A stretch of DNA of 59,340 nucleotides from NCBI GenBank assembly GCA_018263335.1, contig JADFCY010000011.1:1-59340 (forward strand), written 5' to 3'. The notes under the pieces are model-generated. The model did no database searches and was not told where the DNA came from. It saw nothing but the letters and a program-made list of their open reading frames with translations. Source of the stretch: Methanolinea sp. Its GTDB lineage: Archaea > Halobacteriota > Methanomicrobia > Methanomicrobiales > Methanospirillaceae. The position numbers were made by a program, and so were the translations under genes. The first letter of the stretch is position 1; each line of letters opens with the position of its first letter. Positions 51,498-59,340 of the stretch are shown one piece after another.

Positions 51498-54400
51498 TCA
51501 GGGGCCCCGCACGCATCCCTCCCCTCTCCACATCCCTTTCGGAACCAGGACCTCGAACCGGGCCCCCACCCCCGCGATCCCAGTCTCCCTGATCCCCATT
51601 CCCGTGATGGAGAGGATCTCGCGGGAGAGGAAGAGCCCAAGGCCGGTCCCCTTCCCATACCCCTTCTCGAATATCTTCTCCTTCTGATCTTCCGGGATAC
51701 CCACTCCGTCATCTTGGAACGAGATGACAAGGGAGTCACCGGTAATGCGGCACGAAGCGTGGACCCGGCTGATCTTCCCCCCGTACCTGACGGCATTGTC
51801 AAGGAGGGCATAGAAGACCTTCTCAAGCAGCGGATCGGCAAAGACCTCGAACTCGCAGTCTTCTGCGTGGAACGTGACATTCCCCATATCGATCTGGTCA
51901 GTGGCCTTCCGGAGGGTTGCGGCAAGGTGCTGCCAGGAAGGCTCCTTTACCCCAAGGTCCTGGTAGTCCCGCGTGAAGTCGAGGATCTGCTGGATAGCCT
52001 CTACCGCCCGCTTCTGGCGGTCGAGGCATCCTGCGATCTTGTCGCCCCCGATATATTCGTGTGCAAGCGAGATATGCCCCGCAAGGACCGAGAGCTTGTT
52101 CGAGATGTCGTGGCGGGTGATGCTGTTGAGGAGGTTGAGCTTCCGGTTTGCCTGGACAAGTGCCTTCTGTATCCGCTTTTTCTCGGATATGTCGCGGAAT
52201 ATGACGAGGAACGCATCTTCTCCGTCCCTCTTTGTCGCGGTTCCAATCACCTCCACGTCGATCACGTTCCCGGAGAGCGTGATGAACTTCTCCTCGATGG
52301 GGGGCATGACCGCGGCAGGGTCCTCCCTCATCCTGGCGATGCGCATGACAACATCGTCGCGTGAGTCGGGATGGACGAAGTCAAGCGTCTTCTTTCCAAG
52401 AATCTCGGCCCTGTCTGAGGCACCCATGAGTGTGACTGCCACATCGTTTGCATAGACGATCCGCCCTTCCCTGTGGATGACCATGGCATCAAACGAGTGT
52501 TCGATAAGCCTTCGGTAACGCTTCTCGCTCTCGACAAGCTCTTCCTGGTGCCGGCTCAGGTCTTCAAGCATCTGGCGAAGCTCCTCTTCTGTCGCGGCAA
52601 TCTGCTCGTATGAGGCGACGAGCTCGTCATGCTCACGCACAAGCTCCCTCTGTACGCGTTTTTCCTCGGTGATATCGGTGAGCATGGCAAACGAACCGCG
52701 GAATACTCCGTCGTCATCGAGGATCGGGGTAGCAGAGACGTACATAATCCGGGACTCCCCGTTTCGGGTGATAAAAGTCCGTTCATAACTCCCGGGGAGC
52801 CCCTGCTTCCTCTCCTCCAATATCGAGCGCTGGACGCCCCTCTCTTCTTCTGCCATGAAGGAATCAATGGGCCGGCCCATCATCTCTTCGGGGGAATATC
52901 CGAGGATTCCGGCCAGGCGGCGGTTCACGTACGTGGTGTTGAAGTGCTCGTCCATCGCCCAGATGCCTTCCTGCGCAGTATCGACGATCCGGCGGTATTT
53001 CTCCTCGCTTCTTCGGATCTCTTCCTGGGCCGCCAGTCGCTCGGTCAGGTCTGTTGCAATACTCAGCAGCACCTTCCTCCCCTGCCATTCCATCATCAGG
53101 GTGTTGACGTGCAGCGGGATTCGGGTCCCGTCTTTCCTGAAGTGCTGCACATCGAAATCGCCCTCCCCGGTCCGGATCAACCGTTCGATCCTCGCCTGTA
53201 TCAGCGCCTCGCTCTCCGGGACATCGAGATCGTGGAGGTTTTGGGAGAGGAACTCATCCCGCGTGTACCCGTGGAGGTCAAGCGTCCTCTGGTTGACATA
53301 GAGGAAATTTCCCTCGAGGTCATGTACCGTGATGGAGGCAGGTGCACTGTCGAGGAGCTTGGCCTGGATGCGCAGGTAGTCTTCGGCTTTTTTCCGATCA
53401 GAGATGTCCCGGATGATCCCTCGCGTCCCCTCCACCCTCCCTTCTTTTATGACGGAGGAGGGTTTCAGTTCCATGAAGAACGTGCTGCCGTCGTTCCTGA
53501 CTGCCTCGATCTCGAGCGGAGCATCAGGAAACTGCCCGGTCCTGATACACTCAAGGAAGATGGGCAATACCCGTTTACGTTCTGCTGGTGCGACGAACAC
53601 CGAGAAGTGAACCCCGCACATCTCATCCGGCGAAGAGAATCCACACATCTCCGCGAGCGTCCGGTTCGCAAAGGTGAGCACGCCATCACGGTCTGTCATG
53701 AAGAACCCGTCACGGATCTCGTCGACGAGGGTCCGGTACTTCTCCTCGCTTGAGGCGAGCGCCTCCTGTGCCGCGAGCTTGTCTGTAATGTCCCTTGCAA
53801 TTGCATAGATGAGGGTGCCGACCGGAAACGACCTCCACTCTATCCACCGGTAGCCGCCGTCCTTTGTCCGGTAGCGGTTCACGAAACTGGGAATGATCTC
53901 TCCCCGGCCGAGCTGTGCCACCGCATCACGCGTGCTGGCCCTGTCGTCAGGGTGGACGAATTCCATGAACGACCTTCCCACAAGTTCGTCCAGGGGATAT
54001 CCAAGTGCCCTCTCCCATTCCGGGTTCAGCTTCCGGAAAAATCCGTCAGTGTCAGCGATGCAGAGCAGGTCGATTGCATTCTGGAAGAAGAGGTCGAGTT
54101 CGCGGGTCTTCTCCCTGATCTCTGTCTCTGCAACCACCCGTTCCGTGATGTCCCGGATCGCTTCTATCGCACCCGCCAGGTTGCCTTCCTCGTCGTAGAG
54201 GCGGCATGCCTTCCCCCAGTAGTGAACCGTCTTTCCGTCTGGTTTCCTGACAGTGGTCTCTGCAGTCAGGAATGTGCCGTTCCTCTGCGTGAAATGGTAA
54301 TGCGCTCTCTCAAAATCCGGGTCAGGGGAGAAGACGAGATCGATAAGCATGGGGCGCGGCGTCCCATAGAAGGCTCTCGAATAGACAGGGTTACCCCTGC

Positions 54401-54947
54401 CCAGGACCGCGATGGCAGGAGTGCCTGTCATCTCCTCCATTGCCCGGTTCCACGCGATCACGGATCCTTCACGGTCGATCGCGAAGGTGGCGTCGGGAAG
54501 GAAGTCGATGATATCGGCGAGTCGCTTCTTTGATTTGATGAGCGACTGCTCGGCCCGCCGCTTCCCAATTGCCTGGCGTACCTTGTGGGCGAGTTCTGCG
54601 AACTGGACCTTTGGGTCTCCCCCCTTCTGGAGATAGAAATCCGCGCCTGCGTTGAGGGCATCGATCACCACCTCCTCCCTCCCCTTGCCGGTGAAGATGA
54701 CAAACGGTATCCTGCTCCCCCGCGACCGGAGCGACTTGAGGAACTCGATTCCGTCCATGCCGGGCATCTGGTAATCAGAGATGATGGCGTCAAATACGGC
54801 ATCTCCGAGAACCTCAAGTGCGGCAAGCGCAGAGTCGGCGCAGTCTACTGAAAAATCCCCTGTACGCTCTAAAAAGATCTTTCCCAGGTCCAGGAGATCC
54901 TGGTCATCATCCACATACAATACAGTATAGGGACGATCAGGGACCAT
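51498..54947 (-). CDS. Hybrid sensor histidine kinase: REC, six PAS domains, kinase core
   Basis: An 1149-residue cytoplasmic signalling protein with no membrane segment. A receiver domain covers residues 8-125 with acidic pocket D13-D15, phosphoacceptor D58 (ISDYQMPGMDG), T86 and K108. Six PAS domains follow, beginning at LADIIDFLPDATFAIDREG, LDLFFQNAIDLLCIADTDG, KYRTLVDEIRDGFFMTDRDG, AKLLDSAPASITVHDLEG, KYRRIVDTAQEGIWAMDEH and RYRRLIEHSFDAMVIHREG. A coiled coil (VQRELVREHDELVASYEQIAATEEEL) precedes the last. The H-box SITRHDISNKLSVLAGH has its histidine near residue 946. The HATPase part shows LLDNAVRYGG, DDGVGIP and GKGTGLGLFLSREIL. Input signals are unknown; no output regulator is adjacent. 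Confidence 0.93.
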   Translation of the reverse strand: MVPDRPYTVLYVDDDQDLLDLGKIFLERTGDFSVDCADSALAALEVLGDAVFDAIISDYQMPGMDGIEFLKSLRSRGSRIPFVIFTGKGREEVVIDALNAGADFYLQKGGDPKVQFAELAHKVRQAIGKRRAEQSLIKSKKRLADIIDFLPDATFAIDREGSVIAWNRAMEEMTGTPAIAVLGRGNPVYSRAFYGTPRPMLIDLVFSPDPDFERAHYHFTQRNGTFLTAETTVRKPDGKTVHYWGKACRLYDEEGNLAGAIEAIRDITERVVAETEIREKTRELDLFFQNAIDLLCIADTDGFFRKLNPEWERALGYPLDELVGRSFMEFVHPDDRASTRDAVAQLGRGEIIPSFVNRYRTKDGGYRWIEWRSFPVGTLIYAIARDITDKLAAQEALASSEEKYRTLVDEIRDGFFMTDRDGVLTFANRTLAEMCGFSSPDEMCGVHFSVFVAPAERKRVLPIFLECIRTGQFPDAPLEIEAVRNDGSTFFMELKPSSVIKEGRVEGTRGIIRDISDRKKAEDYLRIQAKLLDSAPASITVHDLEGNFLYVNQRTLDLHGYTRDEFLSQNLHDLDVPESEALIQARIERLIRTGEGDFDVQHFRKDGTRIPLHVNTLMMEWQGRKVLLSIATDLTERLAAQEEIRRSEEKYRRIVDTAQEGIWAMDEHFNTTYVNRRLAGILGYSPEEMMGRPIDSFMAEEERGVQRSILEERKQGLPGSYERTFITRNGESRIMYVSATPILDDDGVFRGSFAMLTDITEEKRVQRELVREHDELVASYEQIAATEEELRQMLEDLSRHQEELVESEKRYRRLIEHSFDAMVIHREGRIVYANDVAVTLMGASDRAEILGKKTLDFVHPDSRDDVVMRIARMREDPAAVMPPIEEKFITLSGNVIDVEVIGTATKRDGEDAFLVIFRDISEKKRIQKALVQANRKLNLLNSITRHDISNKLSVLAGHISLAHEYIGGDKIAGCLDRQKRAVEAIQQILDFTRDYQDLGVKEPSWQHLAATLRKATDQIDMGNVTFHAEDCEFEVFADPLLEKVFYALLDNAVRYGGKISRVHASCRITGDSLVISFQDDGVGIPEDQKEKIFEKGYGKGTGLGLFLSREILSITGMGIRETGIAGVGARFEVLVPKGMWRGEGCVRGP

Positions 54948-55064
54948 AGCAAGAAATCTCCTTTCCTGGTAATGAACACTTTGGAAATACGATCAATGAG
55001 TGTATCCTGCGCCAGGGAGCCAATCGTCCTTCATGGAAGACTCCCCCCGCAGAGCAGAGGTTGT

Positions 55065-55988
55065 ATGTATGAGGACTTTCCTACACTGTACCGCATGACA
55101 ACGCTGCGGGGATATGCCGACCTGCTCAGGCTCCATTTCTTCTTTGCCTGGCCGATCCTCTTCTGCTCGGGCTACTTCCTTGCCGCAGCGGTGTATGGCA
55201 CATTCTCCCTCGTCGACCTGGCAAGGGTTGCCGTCATCGGGTTCCTCGGGTTCGAGGGCGGGCTCGTCCTGAACGATTATATCGATCGCGAATACGACAA
55301 GAGAGACACAGAGTTCGGGAGGCTCACCCGGTACTGGAGGATCTTTGGGACACGCCCCATCCCGGCAGGGCTCGTCTCCCCACGAAGCGCCCTCCTCCTC
55401 TTTCTCCTTCTCGCAATATCCACCCTCATCGTGATCGCCACTCTCCCCTATCCCCATTCACTCTATGTGGCGCTCATCATGCTCTATTGCTACGGCGCAG
55501 AGGCATTCTACCAGGTGAAGAAGCGCCGCCAGTCTCTTCCCGTCGCGCAGCTCCTGGGGAGGACAGACTTTGCCCTCTTCCCTGTCGCCGGGTACCTCTG
55601 CACAGGGTTTCCCGATATCCCTGCCCTCCTCTACTTCCTCTTCTTCTACCCGTTCGCCATGGCACACCTTGGCGTAAACGACCTCGCAGATATCGAGAAC
55701 GACCGTGCCCGGGGGATGCAGACCGTCCCTGTCCTCTACGGGATGCGGGGGACCGCCTGGTGGATTGCCGGGTTCTTCATACTCCACGTCGTTTTTGCCT
55801 TCATCTTTGTCAGCGTGCTCGATCCTGTCGCGGCCGCAGGGGTGGTCTTTGGGCTTGCACTCCTCGCGCTTGCCGTAGTCCACCTGGCCCGGCAGCCGAC
55901 CGCTGAGGGGGGGATGAAGGTCCTCCCGCTCTTTCACCTGGCAATGCTCATGTATGCAGGCTCTATAATCGTGGGAGCATTGCTCTGA
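55065..55988 (+). CDS. UbiA-family prenyltransferase
   Basis: A 307-residue membrane protein with eight to nine helices. The two aspartate-rich motifs that bind Mg2+-diphosphate are present: NDYIDREYDKRD (residues 70-81) and NDLADIENDRARG (205-216). The family transfers isoprenyl chains to aromatic or glycerol-phosphate acceptors. In archaea the best known member makes digeranylgeranylglyceryl phosphate lipids. This copy could instead serve another acceptor. I use the ATG at 55065, preceded by AGAGG; the frame is open to 54972, and an ATG at 55095 is also possible. It is divergent from the sensor kinase. Confidence 0.85.
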   Translation: MYEDFPTLYRMTTLRGYADLLRLHFFFAWPILFCSGYFLAAAVYGTFSLVDLARVAVIGFLGFEGGLVLNDYIDREYDKRDTEFGRLTRYWRIFGTRPIPAGLVSPRSALLLFLLLAISTLIVIATLPYPHSLYVALIMLYCYGAEAFYQVKKRRQSLPVAQLLGRTDFALFPVAGYLCTGFPDIPALLYFLFFYPFAMAHLGVNDLADIENDRARGMQTVPVLYGMRGTAWWIAGFFILHVVFAFIFVSVLDPVAAAGVVFGLALLALAVVHLARQPTAEGGMKVLPLFHLAMLMYAGSIIVGALL

Positions 55989-56400
55989 TCAATGGAGCGG
56001 TGGGAACCGAATAGGGGGACAGGTGGACTCCCTCGCCCTTGCGTATTGTCTCCGGGAAAAGACCACGATTCAGAATGGAGCGATATCACGCAAAAATTAT
56101 CCTTCCCAGGAATGATGACACCAGCATCCTTCACGCACCTGACCTAAAGAGGAGTGACCGTTTCCCGGACCATTGCCAACTCCATACCTTTTTTAGAGCG
56201 GGTGGAATGGGAAGGAGGAGGCTCGCCGCTCATCTCTTCAAAATTGCCCGGCGGACCTGGATGCGACCCGGCGCTGCCCCACAGGCCCGCAGCGACGCAT
56301 GTGACACTTCCGCCAAACCTGTGACGCGGCACCCTCATTATATTTGGCGGAATGAGAGGGGAGGAATGGCAGGTTTATCACTCCCGGGGACCCACGTCTG
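55989..56400. other. Intergenic region
   Basis: About 410 nt with no supported gene or RNA. A short A-rich stretch (GCAAAAATTATCC near 56092) and a TATTATATTTGGCGG box near 56335-56350 are present. The latter lies about 55 nt before the next ATG and may be its promoter. Confidence 0.45.
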
Positions 56401-56721
56401 ATGAGAATGCCAGACAGTGCGCAGTTGATCAGGGCAGCAGGACTCGAAGGCTGGGTGCTTTCGGGGAGGACGTACCCCCACCCCCTCCCCGAGGGGGTCC
56501 GGGACTACTACTGCTACACGCGGGACGGGGGGCACTCCCTCCTCGTCGTGCTCGGAAACGAGTACCGCCACGGCGAGCCTCCCGAGCGGTTCATCGTCCC
56601 GGCTCCGGTGAAGATGGTACTCAGGCATGGTTTTCGCCGGAAGGACGGGTATCTCTGGTCCGACCTCCCGTATGCAAAGGAGATTGGCCTGCAGGTGAAA
56701 GACGAGGATATCGAGTTTTAA
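56401..56721 (+). CDS. Conserved-looking 106-residue protein, function unknown
   Basis: A soluble protein (MRMPDSAQLIRAAGLEGWVLSGRTYPHPLPEGVRDYYCYTRD ...). It has several aromatic and glycine positions typical of a folded alpha/beta domain (LLVVLGNEYRHGEPPERFIVPAPVKMVLRHGFRRKDGYLWSDL). Codon bias and a defined C-terminus (KDEDIEF) support it as real. I do not recognise the family. An alternative ATG lies two codons later. A CCCC-...-GGGG hairpin with T6 loop directly after the stop may end the transcript. Confidence 0.65.
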   Translation: MRMPDSAQLIRAAGLEGWVLSGRTYPHPLPEGVRDYYCYTRDGGHSLLVVLGNEYRHGEPPERFIVPAPVKMVLRHGFRRKDGYLWSDLPYAKEIGLQVKDEDIEF

Positions 56722-56730
56722 CAAAACCCC

Positions 56731-56746
56731 GCACTTTTTTGGGGCG
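56731..56746 (+). terminator. Hairpin/T-tract after the 106-residue protein gene
   Basis: CCCC, a short spacer ending in six T, and GGGG form a small stem about 10 nt after the stop at 56721. It is a plausible terminator. Confidence 0.35.
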
Positions 56747-56886
56747 CGAGATCTCCCCCTTTTGGCAGGGCAGGTGAACCCCGCAGCTCTCCCTCGTAAT
56801 TGTTCACCAGCAGGCCGCAAGTAACCCGCTCTGGTCCAGAGCAACCTTCTTATGTTCCCCGGGCCATCTTCAGCACAGGGGGGTCT

Positions 56887-57606
56887 ATGATGTACTCGGG
56901 TGAGCAACCAATCGAAGTCATTCCTCTCAGGCTTGGCCTGACCTCACGGGCATACCTGGTCAGGCAGCACGGCGTGGCCCTGGTCGATACGGGCATTCCG
57001 GGGCGGGAGGGTGCCATCGTCGCGAGGATGAAGGAATCCGGGGTATCCCCTGATGACATCAGGCTCATCCTCCTCACGCACGGCCATGCAGACCACGCAG
57101 GATCCGCCCGGGCTCTCAGGGACCTCTCGGGGGCGCCCGTGGCCGTGCACAGGGAGGATGCGCACATGGTCCGATCCGGGCGGCAGGGTGCACTCAATCC
57201 CATCGGAACCGCGGGGTATGTCCTCGGGGCCGTGTACGGCAGGAAGGGCAGCGCTCACTTTCCTCCCCTCGAGCCCGATATCATCCTCGGGGATTCGTTT
57301 TCGCTCAATGAATACGGGATCCGGGGCGAGGTCATTCACACCCCCGGGCATACTGCCGGGTCCGTCTCCCTCCTGCTCGGAAACGGGGACGCAATCGTTG
57401 GGGACCTCGTCTTCCCGACGATTCCGAGCGGACGGCCGGGGCTCCCGTTCTTTGCCGACGACCCGGATGAGGTGCGGGCAAGCATAGGGAAAGTGCTCGC
57501 GTTCCAGTGTGGGACGATCTATCCCGGACACGGAGGACCGTTCTCTGCAGCCCATCTCCGCCGGTGTTTTCCGGGGGATCACATGAAGTCACCCGGACAG
57601 GGGTGA
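56887..57606 (+). CDS. MBL-fold metallo-hydrolase
   Basis: A 239-residue metallo-beta-lactamase-fold hydrolase. The metal-binding motif THGHADHAG supplies H65, H67, D69 and H70. Later ligands lie in HTPGHTAGSVSLLL, GDLVF and the terminal YPGHGGPF. The domain order is that of glyoxalase II-like thiolester hydrolases, but the substrate cannot be named. The tandem ATG at 56887/56890 follows a G-rich site; the extension to 56800 is not protein-like. It is a single gene. Confidence 0.9.
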   Translation: MMYSGEQPIEVIPLRLGLTSRAYLVRQHGVALVDTGIPGREGAIVARMKESGVSPDDIRLILLTHGHADHAGSARALRDLSGAPVAVHREDAHMVRSGRQGALNPIGTAGYVLGAVYGRKGSAHFPPLEPDIILGDSFSLNEYGIRGEVIHTPGHTAGSVSLLLGNGDAIVGDLVFPTIPSGRPGLPFFADDPDEVRASIGKVLAFQCGTIYPGHGGPFSAAHLRRCFPGDHMKSPGQG

Positions 57607-57727
57607 TGCGGGAGTTCCTGCTCCTCAGGGACGGTCCATGCCGGGACGGGACCCTGGCATGGGGCCGAAGAAATCGAATATCTTTTGGGCGCTGATTACA
57701 GATCACTCCTGAAAGGAGAGACTCCGC

Positions 57728-59215
57728 ATGACTCATTTGAGACCGTTTCACTCCCTGGCCCTGGCAGGTGCACTCCTTCTTATCTCCTGCCTCATTGCAG
57801 GATGCACTGCCCCTGTAAAGTCCCCGGCCGGCATGGAAGCCACTCCCCGCTGTGCGTCAGAAGAGATCGTCTTTTTGACCGAGGAGATCTACCCATTGAG
57901 CTACACCGGCACCAAGGGAACGCCCGAAGGACAGTCTGTCCAGGTGATCCAGGAACTCTCCCGTCGCCTAAACTGCAGCAGCAGGATCGAGATACGTGTG
58001 TGGAGCGACGCGTACGAGACTGCACTCGCGACACCCGGCTATGCGCTCTTTCCCACCGCAAGGACCCCTGAACGTGAGAGAGAGTTCGCCTGGGCAGGCC
58101 CTATTGCCACATTTGACTACGTGCTCTATGCCACAAAGGACTCAGGGATAGCGCTCCAGAGCCTCGAGGCCGCCCGCAACGCCGGGACAATCGCGGTGGT
58201 TGAGAGAGATGCCCGCCATGACTTCCTCATCGGGAACCAATTCACGAATATCAGGGCGTATTCGACCGACGCAGAATGCCTCGACGCCCTCTTGAACGGC
58301 TCCGTATCCCTCTGGGTTGGATCTTCCGCAACCACCCCGGAGACCCTGCGAAGGAAGGGTATCCCTGAATCTGCACTGGTCCCCGTGTACTCGCTGCTCA
58401 GGATAGAGCCCTTCATCGCGTTCAACCGGGAGACAGCCCCGGCGACGGTCAGGGCATACCAGGACACACTCGATGCCATGAAGGCGGACGGGACATTCGC
58501 CCGCATCACCGGGAGCAGCACCCATGTGCCCCCTTCACCTGCAGGTGCCGGGGATCGGGCCGCCCTCGCCTCTCAAACCCTGCTCCCTGCGTTCTCTGCG
58601 CTCGTCGGGACCCGGATCCATGGCATCTCTGCTGCCATGGAGACCCTTGCAATCACCGGTGAACGGGAGAGCGGGGACTGGGATCAGATCCGCCCGCTCC
58701 TTGTCAGGCTCGAGGCCGAGTATCCCGAGGCCCGGTTCTGGTACGCGAGGCCTGACGGCTCCTACTATACGACAGTCGACAACCTGACGAGCGCGAACAT
58801 CAGGGACCGCTCCTATTTCCCTGGCGTGCTCGCGGGGAAGACCTCGATCGGGACCATCGTCGTGAGCAAATCGACCGGCAAGTACACCGCGATTGTCGCG
58901 GTCCCGGTGCGTGCAGAGGGAAGGGTGATCGGCATCCTGGGTACGTCGGTCTACTGCGATTCGCTTGAGGAGGCGATCTTCCGCGACTTTATGCCCCCCG
59001 AAGGGTATTATGCGTTCGCAGTGGACAGCGAAGGGATGCCGGTCATAGACTCCCTGCCCCAGAGGATCTTCTCGCTCGATGAGAGTGCCAGGCCACAGGT
59101 GGTGGGAATGCAGGAAGGGCAGGTGAGGTACCGCGACGAAGGCGCCCTGCATGAGGCAGTCTTCATGACAGAAGATGTGACCGGCTGGAAGGTCGCTATC
59201 GGGTGGAGGGCCTGA
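57728..59215 (+). CDS. Lipoprotein with solute-binding (SBP family 3) and Cache domains
   Basis: A 495-residue exported protein. The signal peptide ends in a lipobox (LIAGC, cysteine 26), so it is probably lipid-anchored outside the membrane. Residues 40-260 form a type 3 solute-binding domain (EEIYPLSYTGTKGTPEGQSVQVIQELSRRLN ... VWSDAYETALATPGYALFPTARTPERE). Residues 285-495 resemble a Cache sensory domain (YPEARFWYARPDGSYYTTVDNLTSANIRDRSYFPGVLAGKTSIGTIVVSKSTGKYTAIVAVPVRAEGRVIGILGTSV). There is no kinase, HAMP or other cytoplasmic output, which is odd for such sensory domains. The ATG follows AAAGGAG closely. Confidence 0.85.
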   Translation: MTHLRPFHSLALAGALLLISCLIAGCTAPVKSPAGMEATPRCASEEIVFLTEEIYPLSYTGTKGTPEGQSVQVIQELSRRLNCSSRIEIRVWSDAYETALATPGYALFPTARTPEREREFAWAGPIATFDYVLYATKDSGIALQSLEAARNAGTIAVVERDARHDFLIGNQFTNIRAYSTDAECLDALLNGSVSLWVGSSATTPETLRRKGIPESALVPVYSLLRIEPFIAFNRETAPATVRAYQDTLDAMKADGTFARITGSSTHVPPSPAGAGDRAALASQTLLPAFSALVGTRIHGISAAMETLAITGERESGDWDQIRPLLVRLEAEYPEARFWYARPDGSYYTTVDNLTSANIRDRSYFPGVLAGKTSIGTIVVSKSTGKYTAIVAVPVRAEGRVIGILGTSVYCDSLEEAIFRDFMPPEGYYAFAVDSEGMPVIDSLPQRIFSLDESARPQVVGMQEGQVRYRDEGALHEAVFMTEDVTGWKVAIGWRA

Positions 59216-59269
59216 CGGGGCCGGCACGACTGCCGGGTACGGTCTCCCTCGTCCCGCATCTTCCAGGGA

Positions 59270-59289
59270 AAAAACCCCGGCTTTTTTTA
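59270..59289 (+). terminator. Terminator-like hairpin/T-tract
   Basis: AAAACCCCGGC followed by seven T, about 60 nt after the lipoprotein stop codon, fits an oligo-T terminator. The remaining 50 nt of the window hold nothing I can assign. Confidence 0.4.
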
Positions 59290-59340
59290 AGGCCTCTCCT
59301 CTCCCAGCGCCTCGCTACTTCGCATCTGGTAGAGTGCGAT

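Noticed and set aside
1-59340. CRISPR arrays, rRNA genes and insertion sequences
   Set aside because: No evenly spaced identical repeats with unique spacers, no rRNA signatures and no transposase gene or terminal repeats were found.

Overview
The window is chromosomal DNA from a GC-rich methanogenic archaeon, most likely of the order Methanomicrobiales. Supporting evidence is a stand-alone FmdE-type protein, a CobN-type chelatase with a fused ChlI/ChlD partner, a UbiA-family prenyltransferase, a multi-PAS methanogen-type histidine kinase, a tRNA-Leu with no encoded CCA, T-run terminators, TATA-like AT islands in front of genes, and a very large set of DUF3344/CARDB/PKD/PEGA surface proteins. 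The placement is inferred from gene content; no rRNA is present to confirm it.

Layout. 0-5 kb: a Mg2+ P-type ATPase, a decayed CooC/MinD-like remnant, a purine-rich non-coding stretch, an AAA/DUF4143 ATPase with a striking upstream inverted repeat, and tRNA-Leu(UAA). 5-15.5 kb: mostly single housekeeping or redox genes (flavoredoxin-like, QueG-like FeS protein, HdeD-like, RMD1/DUF155-like, iron-sulfur flavoprotein, MATE exporter, UPF0114, Fe-S/zinc cluster protein, PspC, and an FmdE-TrmO pair). 15.7-23 kb: a translationally coupled minus-strand operon of surface protein, metal/corrinoid ABC importer (binding protein, permease, ATPase) and CobN. 23.2-24.9 kb: a divergent DrrAB-like ABC exporter. 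24.9-27 kb: a gene-poor stretch holding a MntA-HepT (MNT-HEPN) toxin-antitoxin pair in which both genes carry homopolymer frameshifts.

27-47 kb is the accessory highlight: a surface-protein island. On the minus strand, five genes with overlaps or 3-nt gaps encode DUF3344/CARDB and DUF3344/PEGA surface proteins around a MacB/LolCDE-type ABC ATPase and permease. Divergently, across a very AT-rich region with a repeated motif, lie four plus-strand genes: two secreted PKD/DUF3344 proteins ending in a WxL-like beta domain, between them a DUF916-like protein with a PGF-CTERM-type anchor, then a four-PKD protein. A 1546-residue DUF3344/CARDB/PKD giant follows. The arrangement recalls the WxL/WxL-interacting-protein loci of Gram-positive bacteria and is my best candidate for an undescribed system.

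47.6-59.3 kb: the fused ChlI-ChlD ATPase likely to power CobN, a truncated methyltransferase, a histone-H1-like Lys/Ala/Pro-rich small protein, a REC-6xPAS-kinase hybrid sensor, a UbiA prenyltransferase, an MBL-fold hydrolase and a lipoprotein joining a solute-binding domain to a Cache domain. Genes in 35.7-42.3 kb look more AT-rich than the rest, and several remnants (CooC-like, GNAT-like, methyltransferase, MntA-HepT) show that the window is subject to gene decay.
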